A stretch of DNA of 64,000 nt from contig NZ_JACHMQ010000001.1 of the NCBI RefSeq assembly GCF_014208105.1, positions 6,324,001 to 6,388,000 of the forward strand. The letters run 5' to 3'. Position numbers and translations under genes: made by a program. The notes below the pieces were generated by a model, which worked only from the letters and a program-made list of their open reading frames with translations, had not been told where the DNA came from and searched no databases. This document shows, one piece after another, positions 27,243 through 37,141 of the stretch (position 1 is the stretch's first letter; every line of letters begins with the position of its first letter). The stretch comes from Actinomadura coerulea (lineage in GTDB: Bacteria; Actinomycetota; Actinomycetes; Streptosporangiales; Streptosporangiaceae).

Positions 27243-28574
27243 CTAACTCGTCTTCGCCGCCGGCCCGAGCTTTTCGACGATCAGGCGGTAGAGCTGGCGG
27301 GGGCGGCCGGGCTGGGGGGTGCGGTTCGGGGGGAGCGGCCAGGCGAGGCCCTCTTCGACCAGCGTGCGCAGGAGGCGGCGGGCGGTGCGCGGCGTGACGC
27401 CGAGCATCTTGCCGGCGTTCTCCGCGTCCACGATGAGGGGCTGCTCCTGGTCGCCGAGCTTGTCGGCGAGGCGGGCCAGGATCTCCAGGCCCTTCGGCTT
27501 GACCTGCGGCTGGGTGCGCGGCGGCGTGCGCGGCGCGGGGACGAGCGCGCGGCCGTCGCGGTCCAGCGCGAAGCCCTGCGCCCGCTGGGAGCTCTGGGAG
27601 CGCGCCAACGCGGCGCGGGCGTGGTTCTCCGCCTCGTGGGCCGTGCGGCCCATGCCGATGCCGACCTCGATGGCCAGGCCGAGCTCCTCGCGGACGCGCT
27701 CGACGAACGGCGGCGTCCGGAAGCCCTCGGTGGACGCGGTGACCGAGCCGCGCGTGGCGATGACGAGGTAGCTGTGGTCGTCGACGGGCCACACCGAGGC
27801 GTTCATCCGGTGCGCCTCCTGGAGGAGCACCCGGTGCAGGGCCAGCTTCAGCTCGTCGCGCCAGTAGCGCGGGGTGACGCGGCGCGGGGTCTCGCGGAGG
27901 GTCGGGACGTCCACCAGCACGACGACGAGCTGCGACTCCTCCAGGCGGTGGTGGGCGCCGAGGAGCGCGGCGGTCTGCAGGGAGCTGCGGATCGCGGCGC
28001 CGGTCGGACGGACGCGGATGGTCGGGACGCCCGCCATCTCCATGCGCTCGGCGGTGGCGTGCACGCAGGTCATCGCGACGGTGGTGGCGCCGCGCCGCCA
28101 GAGCCGCTCGTGGAACGCGGCGAGCGTGCCGGGGCCCGCGGCCTCCTCGCGCAGGTGCACCTGCTCGGTGCCGAGGCTGATCTCGGAGTAGGCCTCCTCG
28201 ACCTCGGCGCGGCCGAGCACGTCGATGCTGACCCTGGACGGGTCGAAGCGCTCGTCGAGGGACGCCCGCAGCAGCGCGCCCTGAAGGGCGGCGCCGTTCA
28301 GCGGCACGTAGGTGGCGGGCATCGTCAGGACGCCGGCCTTGCGCGCGAAGTCGTAGGGGACCGGGCTGGCGAACAGGCACACGTCCACTCCCGAGCCGAG
28401 GCGCACGACCTTGTCGGCCGCCTCCTGCTCGTCGCGGTACGCGGCGGCCACCAGCCTGCTCGGTACGGGTGTGGGGCCGTGGCCCATGAGCATGACCCGT
28501 TCGACCAGGTCGTGGGGGCCCACGACCCCGATCGTGAGGTCGGGGGTGACGGACCCCGTTCGCGCCGCCGTCAT
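27243..28574 (-). CDS. multidomain transcriptional regulator with GGDEF-like and winged-helix domains
   Basis: A 443-residue cytoplasmic protein. The N-terminal third (from TIGVVGPHDLVERVMLMG) looks like a Rossmann-type ligand domain. Residues about 225-345 resemble a nucleotide-cyclase/GGDEF-like fold (VVVLVDVP, then VGIGMGRTAHEAENHARAAL) but carry no GGDEF signature. The last 70 residues form a winged helix (MLGVTPRTARRLLRTLVEEG). I cannot name the ligand. The ATG at 28574 is chosen because the open frame above it has no coding bias. It is transcribed away from an 830-base gene-free region. Confidence 0.8.
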   Translation of the reverse strand: MTAARTGSVTPDLTIGVVGPHDLVERVMLMGHGPTPVPSRLVAAAYRDEQEAADKVVRLGSGVDVCLFASPVPYDFARKAGVLTMPATYVPLNGAALQGALLRASLDERFDPSRVSIDVLGRAEVEEAYSEISLGTEQVHLREEAAGPGTLAAFHERLWRRGATTVAMTCVHATAERMEMAGVPTIRVRPTGAAIRSSLQTAALLGAHHRLEESQLVVVLVDVPTLRETPRRVTPRYWRDELKLALHRVLLQEAHRMNASVWPVDDHSYLVIATRGSVTASTEGFRTPPFVERVREELGLAIEVGIGMGRTAHEAENHARAALARSQSSQRAQGFALDRDGRALVPAPRTPPRTQPQVKPKGLEILARLADKLGDQEQPLIVDAENAGKMLGVTPRTARRLLRTLVEEGLAWPLPPNRTPQPGRPRQLYRLIVEKLGPAAKTS

Positions 28575-29364
28575 CGATGATCGCTCGCTTCCGGTCCGTC
28601 CTCTCGGCGGGGACGCCGCCCCGGCCATCTGCTCGCGCACGTTCCGCCCAATGGTTGACTCATGGCTTGACGCCCCTGCCTTCTGACCCAGCACCCGCAG
28701 TTCCCCTGCGATTCGACTTCCCGCTAACCCGCCTCCGGAAAGTGGAGGAGGGCCGTCTTGCCCGAGACTCCCGCCCGCCTCGGCGAAGCGGAGAGGATCT
28801 CCTTCTAGCTGGCAGATCGGGTCAGGGCGACGCGATGTGACACCCAGACGCGAAATCGAATCAAGAGTGCGGCGAAAAAGTAACCTACGCGACCCCCTGG
28901 TCAGTAATTTGTCACCAATCGGCCAGCCTTGATCCTGCATCTTCGGATGTCCGAAGTTGAAAAACAAGACCCGAAATCACGGTGGGGGCCCCTTCCTGAC
29001 GCTCCTCCATACTGGAGGGACCCCTGCGGCGTCCGTTTGGTTTACGCGAGGACCGAAATCAGGCGACCCGATCTCACCCGCGCCCGAAAGACGAGTGATC
29101 CGTCCAGAGCGCGTGACCGGGGGTGACCGGTGATTTTTTACCGCGTTACGGTCCGGTCGATTCGGACCGTTCCACGCATGACTGCCCAGGTCAGAGAGTC
29201 GGCCTTCGGATGGTAAGAAGGCTCCGTCTGAGCCGTGCGTAACCAGGCGGTAACGCACGGCTCAAGGGATTTGCCGCGAATCGTTACTCGGCTCGTCAGG
29301 GATCAACCAGGAGTTGGTCAGACCCGAGGCCACATTCGGCCGGTCGGCGCGCGGCGGCCCGGAC
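28575..29364. other. long gene-free region rich in inverted repeats
   Basis: No gene is supported in about 790 bases, and codon bias disappears in all frames. Perfect inverted repeats include CTTCGGA-TG-TCCGAAG (28941-28956), ACGGTCCG-N7-CGGACCGT (29148-29170) and a 12-bp hairpin at 29229-29264. No rRNA or tRNA sequence is recognised. It lies between the starts of the regulator and the end of murA, so most is upstream control DNA of the regulator, or an undetected RNA gene. Confidence 0.6.
29229..29264. repeat. perfect 12-bp inverted repeat
   Basis: TGAGCCGTGCGT-N12-ACGCACGGCTCA. It lies about 140 bases beyond the murA terminator, too far to serve that gene, and could end an unseen transcript or act as an operator. 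Confidence 0.6.
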
Positions 29365-29391
29365 GCCGCGGTGCCGCGACGGCACCGCGGC
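29365..29391 (-). terminator. murA terminator hairpin
   Basis: GCCGCGGTGCCG-CGA-CGGCACCGCGGC, a perfect 12-bp stem with a 3-base loop, 14 bases after the murA stop on the reverse strand. Confidence 0.8.
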
Positions 29392-29404
29392 GAAGCCCCG
29401 GGTG

Positions 29405-30697
29405 CTAGCCGACTTCGCGGACGATCTCGGCGCCGAGCTGGGAGAGCCGCTCGGCCGTGTGCGCGTGCCCGCGGTCGAGGTAGTAGGCGGAGGTGATGGT
29501 CGTCTCGCCCTCGGCGGCGAGGCCCGCCAGCACCAGGGCGCTGCCGCAGCGCAGGTCGTGCGCCTCGACCTCGGCGCCGCGCAGGCCGCGCGGGCCGTTG
29601 ACCTTCGCGCGGTTGCCGTCCACCTCGATGTCGGCGCCCATCTTCGCCAGCTCGCCGGCCAGCTTGAACCGGCCGTCGAAGATCCGCTCGTAGATGTAGG
29701 ACGGGCCCTCGGCCAGGCAGGACACCGCCATGATCGGCGACTGCAGGTCGGTGGCGAAGCCCGGGTACTCGTCGGTGATGACGTTGATCGGGCGCAGCGT
29801 CCGGTCGCGGCGCACCTGCAGGACGGCGCCCTGCTGGTGGAACTCGACGCCCATCTGCTCCAGCTTGTCGGCGGCGACGCCGAGGTGCTCCAGCGAGGCG
29901 CCGACGAGGCTGAGGTCGCCGCCGGTGATCGCGGCGGCCATGACGAACACGCCGGCGTCGATCCGGTCGGGCATCACGGTGTGCTCGACGGCGGTCAGCT
30001 CGTCCACGCCCTCGACCGTGATGAACCCGGTGCCGCCGCCGCTGATCCGGGCGCCCATCGCCTGGAGGAGGGCGATGTTGTCCAGCACCTCCGGCTCCAG
30101 CGCCGCGTTCTTGATCAGCGTGGTGCCGTGCGCCAGCGCCGCCGCCATGATCAGGTTCTCGGTGCCGGTGTGCGAGGGGGTGTCGCAGTAGAGCGTGCCG
30201 CCCCGCAGGTCGCCGGCCTTGATGTGGATGATGCCGTCGCCGTTGTCGGCCACGTGCTCGGTGACCGTGGCGCCCATGCGCTTGAAGCCGTTGTAGTGGA
30301 AGTCCAGGTTGCGGCTGCCGAGGTTGCAGCCGCCGACGCCCTCGATGACCGCCTCGCCGAAGCGGTGCAGCAGCGCCGGGACGAACAGGAACGAGCCGCG
30401 GAACCGGGACGCGATCTCGGCGGACAGCACGGGGCTGCTCAGCGTCGAGGCGTCGATCACCAGCGTGCGCTCGGTCTCGTGCAGCTCGGCCTTGGCGCCG
30501 ACGGCCCGCGCCAGCTCCACCGCCCGCCGCACGTCCTCGATGATCGGGACGTTGCGCAGCACGGTGCGTCCCCGGGAGGCCATCAGCGAGGCGCCGATCA
30601 TCGGAAGGACGGCGTTCTTCGCCCCCTGGATGAAGACCGTTCCGTGCAGCTGCCGGCCGCCGCGCATGCGGTAGCGAACCTCGTGGCCCATGCTCAT
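29405..30697 (-). CDS. murA: UDP-N-acetylglucosamine 1-carboxyvinyltransferase
   Basis: A 430-residue EPSP-synthase-fold enzyme that transfers enolpyruvate from PEP to UDP-GlcNAc, the first committed step of peptidoglycan synthesis. The conserved start GTVFIQGAKNAVLPMI, the catalytic loop GVGGCNLGSRNLDFHYNGF with the PEP-attacking Cys and following Arg, and DEYPGFATDLQSP are present. The loop diverges from the common GARPVDLH form, so this may be one of two murA paralogues, as in several actinomycetes. The ATG at 30697 is taken over a longer open frame that lacks coding bias. Confidence 0.93.
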   Translation of the reverse strand: MSMGHEVRYRMRGGRQLHGTVFIQGAKNAVLPMIGASLMASRGRTVLRNVPIIEDVRRAVELARAVGAKAELHETERTLVIDASTLSSPVLSAEIASRFRGSFLFVPALLHRFGEAVIEGVGGCNLGSRNLDFHYNGFKRMGATVTEHVADNGDGIIHIKAGDLRGGTLYCDTPSHTGTENLIMAAALAHGTTLIKNAALEPEVLDNIALLQAMGARISGGGTGFITVEGVDELTAVEHTVMPDRIDAGVFVMAAAITGGDLSLVGASLEHLGVAADKLEQMGVEFHQQGAVLQVRRDRTLRPINVITDEYPGFATDLQSPIMAVSCLAEGPSYIYERIFDGRFKLAGELAKMGADIEVDGNRAKVNGPRGLRGAEVEAHDLRCGSALVLAGLAAEGETTITSAYYLDRGHAHTAERLSQLGAEIVREVG

Positions 30698-30924
30698 GCC
30701 GCCTAACTTCCTCTCGGGTGCGGTTGCGTGTGCGATCCAGTTGGGAGCACGAGGGCCGAGCGTGCCTGACGGTGTCCCCCCGCTGCCGACGCGACCCCAG
30801 TAAACCATCGGGCCGGAGGTGTGGCGTCCGGCCCTGGCCCCGCGGGCGTCAGTCTGCTCGTTGAGACCTCCGGAACACGCCAAAGGTTCGCGTTCCCCGG
30901 GGAAATTCCCAGGGGGAGCCTAGG

Positions 30925-30944
30925 GGCGGCGGGCCTCCGCCGCC
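30925..30944 (-). terminator. hairpin after the purB-MOSC genes
   Basis: GGCGGCGG-GCCT-CCGCCGCC, an 8-bp stem, lies 16 bases after the MOSC stop on the reverse strand. The remaining gap up to the murA start (30698-30924) holds no gene I can support. Confidence 0.65.
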
Positions 30945-30960
30945 GGGGTTTTGAAGATCA

Positions 30961-31749
30961 TCATGGGGTGCGGGCGGCCACGACCTCCACCGGGTCGCCC
31001 ACCCTGAGCGTGCCGAGGACGCGCGGGACGCAGTTCTGGCCGAACTGGATCCCGCGGTCCCGGGTGCGGTAGGAGGCGAGCGTCCGCAGCGGCTCACGGC
31101 CGCGCTCGGCGGTCCGCTGGTCGGTGGTGGTGATGACGCAGCGGGTGCACGGCTTGACCATCTCGATGACGGCCTCGCCGACGCGCAGCAGGCGCACCTC
31201 GTCCTCGCCGTGGGGGCCGAGGCCCTCGACGACGAGGGTCGGGCGGAACCGGTTCATCGGGAGCGGCTCGTCCAGCCGCGCGTTGAGGCCGGCGAGGGAC
31301 TCGGCCGAGATGACCAGCAGCGGGTAGCCGTCGGCGAACATGACCTCGCCGCCGCCGCGGGCCGTCGGGCGCAGGCCGGTGAAGCGCACGAGGCGGCACT
31401 CGGCGCCGAGCAGGTCGCCGAACCAGGCCGCGGCCTCGTCGCCCTGGTCGACGCCCCGGCACTGCGACCGCTGGACGGTGACCTCCCGCACCTCGCCCTC
31501 GTCCGCGGCCTTGTGGACGAGTCGCGAGGCGCCGGGGGCGTCCACCGTGAGGACCGTCCCGTCGTAGGACGGGCGCAGCAGCGCCATCCGGGCGTGGTCG
31601 CGCTGGGACAGGAAGCGGCCCTCGGGGGTGACCAGCATGAACTCGCGGTCGAACGGCAGACCGCGCGGGGTCAGCTCCGCACTGCGCAGCGCCGTCCCGC
31701 CGCCGCTCTTGAGCGGGTAGACGTTCAGCTCGGTCACGGTCCCCTGCAC
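30961..31749 (-). CDS. MOSC-domain protein (mARC/YcbX-like)
   Basis: A 262-residue protein with an N-terminal MOSC beta-barrel (VTELNVYPLKSGGG, GLPFDREFMLV) and a MOSC domain carrying the molybdenum-ligating Cys in MVKPCTRCVITTTD. Relatives reduce N-hydroxylated compounds using a molybdenum cofactor. Strong AGGAGG ribosome binding site 4 bases before the GTG at 31749. It starts 8 bases after the purB stop on the same strand, so it is cotranscribed; a role in handling N-hydroxylated purines is a tempting inference only. Confidence 0.9.
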   Translation of the reverse strand: MQGTVTELNVYPLKSGGGTALRSAELTPRGLPFDREFMLVTPEGRFLSQRDHARMALLRPSYDGTVLTVDAPGASRLVHKAADEGEVREVTVQRSQCRGVDQGDEAAAWFGDLLGAECRLVRFTGLRPTARGGGEVMFADGYPLLVISAESLAGLNARLDEPLPMNRFRPTLVVEGLGPHGEDEVRLLRVGEAVIEMVKPCTRCVITTTDQRTAERGREPLRTLASYRTRDRGIQFGQNCVPRVLGTLRVGDPVEVVAARTP

Positions 31750-31757
31750 GGCCCCTC

Positions 31758-33060
<1,303 letters not shown>

Positions 33061-33068
<8 letters not shown>

Positions 33069-34206
33069 CCGACGATTGTCCCAGGCCGGGAACCGCCGCG
33101 TCCGGCCGGGGCGCCGCGTGTTCCAGCACGAGCGCGGCGGCGACCACCAGGACGAGGGCGGCGATCTCGGCGGCGGCCAGCCAGAGGCCCAGCGGGGTGG
33201 CGGCGAGCGCGGCCGCGGCGGCGCCGAGCCGGATGCGGGACGGCCCGATGCGGACGGCCCGGCGGAATGCCGCGTCGCCCGCGAGGTAGAGCGCGACGCC
33301 GCCGGCCAGCGCGAGCGCGGGGCCGGTGTGCAGGCCGTCCCAGGCGTGCCCGACGGCCGTCCCCATGCCGGCGGCCGCCACGATGATCCCGATGACCAGC
33401 GGGATGTGGGCGTAGAAGTAGCCGAACATCGTCATCTGCGTGCGGGTCACGTCGCCGGCGGCGGTCAGCGACTCCACGGCGCGCTCGTCGTCCCTGGCGA
33501 AGTAGCTCCACCAGACGGCCGCCGCGAGCGCCAGCCCGAGCAGCACGGCGACGACCAGGCCCGCGTCCAGGTGCGCGTGCTCGGCGCCCGCCCCGACCGC
33601 GATCACCGACTCGCCGATGGTGATCATGACGAGCAGCCCGTGCCGCTCGACGATGTGCGCGGGCTGGATGGTGAACAGCCCGCCCGCCGGCACGATGTAC
33701 GGCTGGACGATCGGGACGACGAGCGCGAGCGTCCACAGCACGTACACGGCCGGTCCGTGGTCGAGGAGCCCGGCGCCGATGATGAGCACGGCGGCGAGGA
33801 GGTTGGCCGGGAGGACGCGCAGGATGTTCGGGTTGCCCTGCGCGTACAGCGTCACGTGGGCGAGCACCAGCACCAGGTATCCGAGGCCCCACAGCACGCC
33901 GCCGCCCTTGAACGCCGTCGGGGTGGCCAGGGCGACCATGAAGAACCCGCCCATGCCGACCAGGAGCAGCAGGCGCCGTCCCGCCGTTGTGGGCGTGAGG
34001 GTGTTGGTCAGCCAGGCGTAGCCGCCGTACATCCACCACAGGACGCCGAACATCAGCACGACCTGGGCCAGGCCCAGCACGTTCAGTTCCTTGACCAGGA
34101 CGTGGCTGAGCTGGGTCACCGCGAACACGAACACCAGGTCGAAGAAGAGCTCGAGCGTCGTGACGCGGTAGACCTCTTCGCCCGCGGACACGGAGGGGGA
34201 AGCCAT
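33061..34206 (-). CDS. low temperature requirement A (LtrA) family membrane protein
   Basis: A 381-residue protein with about ten membrane helices and the family's opening VTTLELFFDLVFVFAVTQLS, HGLLVMITIGESV and YSFARDDE-like segments (WSYFARDDERA). LtrA proteins are widespread in actinobacteria and have no proven biochemical role. It heads a possible unit with purB and the MOSC gene, overlapping purB by 8 bases; the coupling to purine synthesis is unexplained. Confidence 0.92.
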
Positions 34207-34228
34207 GCCTGACCTACCTTGTATCGGT

Positions 34229-34243
34229 GTAATCAGGTAATCA
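34229..34243 (-). promoter_or_regulatory. heptamer direct repeat upstream of ltrA
   Basis: GTAATCA-G-GTAATCA (reverse strand TGATTAC twice) covers the purD stop codon and lies about 25 bases before the ltrA start, where a promoter or operator would sit. It stands out as AT-rich in this sequence. Confidence 0.4.
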
Positions 34244-35491
34244 TGGCATGGAGATCGCCTTCAGGGCGATGTCCGTCCGGTGGTGGGAGCCGCGCAGACC
34301 GACCCTGGACACGGCCTCGTAGGCGGCGGCCCGGGCCGCCGCGAGGTCGGGCCCGGTGCCGACGACGTTGAGGACGCGCCCGCCGTTCGCGACCGGCCGC
34401 CCCTCGCCGCCGAGCGCGGTGCCCGCGTGCAGCACGTAGGCGCCCTCGACCGCGGCCGCCTCGTCCAGGCCGGTGATCTCGTCGCCCTTCGCCGGGGCGG
34501 CCGGGTAGCCCTCGGCGGCCACGACCACCGTGACGGCCGCGCCCGGCAGCCATTCCAGGCGCAGGTCCGGGTCGAGGCCGCCGATCGCGCAGGCCTGGAG
34601 CAGCGTCGCGACGGGGGTGGCCAGCCGGTCCAGCACGACCTGGGTCTCGGGGTCGCCGAAGCGCGCGTTGAACTCCACCACCCGCACGCCCCGGGACGTG
34701 AGCGCGAGCCCGGCGTACAGGACGCCGACGTACGGGGTCTCCCGGCGGCGCAACTCGTCCACGGTGGGCTGGACGACCGTGGCCATGACCTCGTCCACGA
34801 GTCCGGGCGGCGCCCAGGGCAGCGGGGTGTACGCGCCCATCCCGCCGGTGTTCGGCCCCTCGTCGCCGTCGTAGGCGCGCTTGAAGTCCTGGGCGGGCAG
34901 CAGCGGGACGGCGTGCTGCCCGTCGCACAGCGCGAAGAGGGAGACCTCGGGACCGTCCAGGTACTCCTCGACCACGACGCGGTCGCAGGCCTCCGCGTGC
35001 CGCAGCGCCTCCTCGCGGCTCTCGGTGACGACCACGCCCTTCCCGGCCGCGAGCCCGTCGTCCTTCACCACGTACGGCGGGCCGAAGGCGTCGAGCGCCT
35101 CCTCGGCCTGCCCGCTCGACTCGCAGACCCGCGAGTCGGCGGTGGGCACCCCCGCCGCGGCCATGACCTCCTTGGCGAACGCCTTGGACGCCTCGATCTT
35201 GGCGGCGGCCCGGTCCGGCCCGAAGCAGGGGATGCCGGCCTTGCGCAGGGCGTCGGCGACCCCGGCCACGAGCACGGCCTCCGGACCGATGACCACCAGG
35301 CCGACCCGGAGCCGCGCGGCCAGTTCCACCACCGCCGTGCGGTTCGTCGGATCGAGCTGGTGGTTGTCCGCGAACTCAGCCGTGCCCGGATTGCCCGGGG
35401 CGCAGTGGAGGGCGGTGACGGCAGGGTCGCGGTGCAGGGCGCGGGCGAGCGCATGCTCGCGGCCACCCGATCCAAGGACGAGTACTCGCAC
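34241..35491 (-). CDS. purD: phosphoribosylamine-glycine ligase (GAR synthetase)
   Basis: A 416-residue ATP-grasp enzyme, second step of purine synthesis. Visible motifs: VLGSGGREHALA at the start, VVKDDGLAAGKGVVV (ATP loop), GDEGPNTGGMGAYTPLP and VEFNARFGDPETQ (metal-binding Glu/Asn). GTG start with TAAGCT six bases upstream and no ribosome binding site, indicating leaderless expression. Complete and of normal length. Confidence 0.97.
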   Translation of the reverse strand: MRVLVLGSGGREHALARALHRDPAVTALHCAPGNPGTAEFADNHQLDPTNRTAVVELAARLRVGLVVIGPEAVLVAGVADALRKAGIPCFGPDRAAAKIEASKAFAKEVMAAAGVPTADSRVCESSGQAEEALDAFGPPYVVKDDGLAAGKGVVVTESREEALRHAEACDRVVVEEYLDGPEVSLFALCDGQHAVPLLPAQDFKRAYDGDEGPNTGGMGAYTPLPWAPPGLVDEVMATVVQPTVDELRRRETPYVGVLYAGLALTSRGVRVVEFNARFGDPETQVVLDRLATPVATLLQACAIGGLDPDLRLEWLPGAAVTVVVAAEGYPAAPAKGDEITGLDEAAAVEGAYVLHAGTALGGEGRPVANGGRVLNVVGTGPDLAAARAAAYEAVSRVGLRGSHHRTDIALKAISMP

Positions 35492-35615
35492 GTCGCGAGC
35501 TTACTGGTCCCCCGCCCCCCGCCGGGTGGCGTGTAACCCTTGCGCGAAGGGGCATGCGGCCCGGTGAGGCCGCCGTCACACCGGGACGTGTGAACCTGAT
35601 CGATCCGGGCGGCGT

Positions 35616-35862
35616 CCTACATATCGGCTGGTAGGCTGCCACGGGCTTGACCGCCCGCTGTCGAGGTGCCCCGAAAGGAGGTGGTCGGGATGAGTCCTGG
35701 TGATACTTGCAGTTCGCCGGAGAACCCTCACAGTCCGAGCTGGACTGTTCCACCGTCCGCCTCCATCTGGCGTCCGGCCGTCGCTCTCGCGCGCTCCCTT
35801 CGCTGACCAGCCTGGGTTGAGCGCGCGCTGCGTGCGTGGCCGGCGGGTTTAGGAGCACCTCC
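35616..35862 (+). promoter_or_regulatory. corA leader region
   Basis: A TAGGCT hexamer (35632-35637) within a small CCTAC-N10-GTAGG repeat is a candidate -10 box, giving an untranslated leader of roughly 220 bases. The leader carries a ribosome binding site, a short proline-rich ORF and a hairpin ACAGTCC-GAGCT-GGACTGT (35730-35748) inside that ORF. The arrangement resembles magnesium-transporter leaders controlled by translation of a short ORF. The stretch 35492-35615 shows nothing else. Confidence 0.45.
35690..35806 (+). CDS. proline-rich 38-residue leader peptide upstream of corA
   Basis: The ATG at 35690 has an ideal AAAGGAGG site 6-8 bases upstream. The 38-codon frame (MSPGDTCSSPENPHSPSW at its start) contains seven prolines, including a Pro-Pro pair, and two Trp, and ends at TGA 56 bases before corA. 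Leader peptides such as MgtL, with clustered Pro codons, control magnesium transporter expression by ribosome stalling or drop-off. The hairpin within the ORF would be melted or formed by ribosome position. Function here is inference. Confidence 0.55.
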   Translation: MSPGDTCSSPENPHSPSWTVPPSASIWRPAVALARSLR

Positions 35863-36948
35863 ATGGCCATGACACGAGTCCGCCCGAGCCGCGCGCTGTT
35901 CAAGACGCGCGGCCGCCCCAGCGGCGTGCAGGCTCCGAACCGCGATTCCGCCGTCATCGACTGGGCCGCCTACATCGACGGCCACCGCGTCTGCACCGAC
36001 ACCATCGCCGACGCCGTCCGCCTCGTCCGCGACGGCCGGCTCACCCCCGAAGGCGACAGCGCCGGCTTCGTCTGGGTCGGCCTCCACGAGCCGTCCGCCG
36101 GCGAGCTCTCCGACCTCGCCGAGGTCTTCGGCCTGCACCCGCTCGCCGTCGAGGACGCCATCCACGCCCACCAGCGCCCCAAGCTCGAACGCTACGACGA
36201 CGTCCACTTCGTCGTCATGAAGACCGTCGGCTACGTCTCCAGCGGCCCCGGCGGCGCCGAGGTCGTCGAGACCGGCGAGATCATGCTGTTCTGCGGCCCC
36301 GACTTCGTCGTCACCGTCCGGCACGGCGCCCACGGCGCGCTCGGCCCCGTCCGCCGCGACCTGGAGAAGGACCCCGCCCGCCTCGCCCTCGGCCCCGCCG
36401 CCGTCCTGCACGCCGTCACCGACCGCGTCGTGGACGGCTACGTCGGCGTCGCCGACGCTGTCATGGAGGACATCGACGAGGTCGAGGAGGCCGTCTTCTC
36501 CCCCGAGCGCACCGACGAGTCCCGCCGCATCTACCGGCTCAAGCGCGAGGTCATCCAGCTCAAGCGCGCCGTGGGCCCGCTCGCCGGCCCGCTGCGCAAC
36601 CTCACCGGCCGCCGCTTCGTCCCCGCCGAGATCAAGGAGTACCTCCGCGACGTCGAGGACCACCTCACCCGCGTCCGCGAGCAGGTCGAGTCCTACGACG
36701 AGCTCCTCAACCCCATCCTCCAGGCGCACATGACCCAGGTCACCGTCGCCGACAACAAGGACATGCGCAAGATCTCCGCCTGGGGCGCGATCTTCATGGT
36801 CCCCACCGCCATCGCCGGCGTCTACGGCATGAACTTCGACAACATGCCCGAAACCCGCTGGCAGTACGGCTACCCGATGATCCTCAGCGTCATCTCCCTG
36901 GCCTGCTTCGCCCTCTACCGAGGCTTCCGCCGCAACGGTTGGCTCTGA
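35863..36948 (+). CDS. corA: CorA-type magnesium/cobalt transporter
   Basis: A 361-residue CorA family channel. A long cytoplasmic domain with the pore-lining helix leads to two C-terminal membrane helices and the signature YGMNFDNMPE containing the Gly-Met-Asn motif at the pore entrance. It forms pentamers and imports Mg2+. AGGAG lies 7 bases before the ATG at 35863. A leader ORF precedes it and the dispersed 3'-UTR element starts 9 bases after its stop. Confidence 0.96.
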   Translation: MAMTRVRPSRALFKTRGRPSGVQAPNRDSAVIDWAAYIDGHRVCTDTIADAVRLVRDGRLTPEGDSAGFVWVGLHEPSAGELSDLAEVFGLHPLAVEDAIHAHQRPKLERYDDVHFVVMKTVGYVSSGPGGAEVVETGEIMLFCGPDFVVTVRHGAHGALGPVRRDLEKDPARLALGPAAVLHAVTDRVVDGYVGVADAVMEDIDEVEEAVFSPERTDESRRIYRLKREVIQLKRAVGPLAGPLRNLTGRRFVPAEIKEYLRDVEDHLTRVREQVESYDELLNPILQAHMTQVTVADNKDMRKISAWGAIFMVPTAIAGVYGMNFDNMPETRWQYGYPMILSVISLACFALYRGFRRNGWL

Positions 36949-36956
36949 CATTGCAT

Positions 36957-37111
36957 TTCTCTCCTCCTTCGGGCCTTGAAGGCCCTCCATCGTCGAGAAA
37001 CGCGGGCGATCGCTGGCATCGCTCCGTCTCGCCTGGCGGCTCGCTGCGCGATCAGGTTCTCGCTCCGCTCGAATCTGCCTTCGGACGCGATCGCGACCAT
37101 TGAGGTCGTCG
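36957..37111 (+). repeat. dispersed 3'-UTR element, long copy (A)
   Basis: A 155-base element beginning TTCTCTCCTCCTTCGGGCC and ending with GCGATCGCGACC-type sequence, 9 bases after the corA stop. Its two ends (26 and 31 bases) match copy B at 38091-38147 almost perfectly (one mismatch), but copy B lacks the 98-base centre. The first end can fold as CCTTC-GGGCCTT-GAAGG and contains CTCCTCC, complementary to a ribosome binding site. Confidence 0.85.
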
Positions 37112-37141
37112 CGGGGCTCGGCGGTGGCTGGGCGTCGTGCG

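Noticed and set aside
28929..29126. A 65-codon forward frame in the long intergenic region.
   Set aside because: No G/C third-position bias, no ribosome binding site or TANNNT signal, and no recognisable domain.
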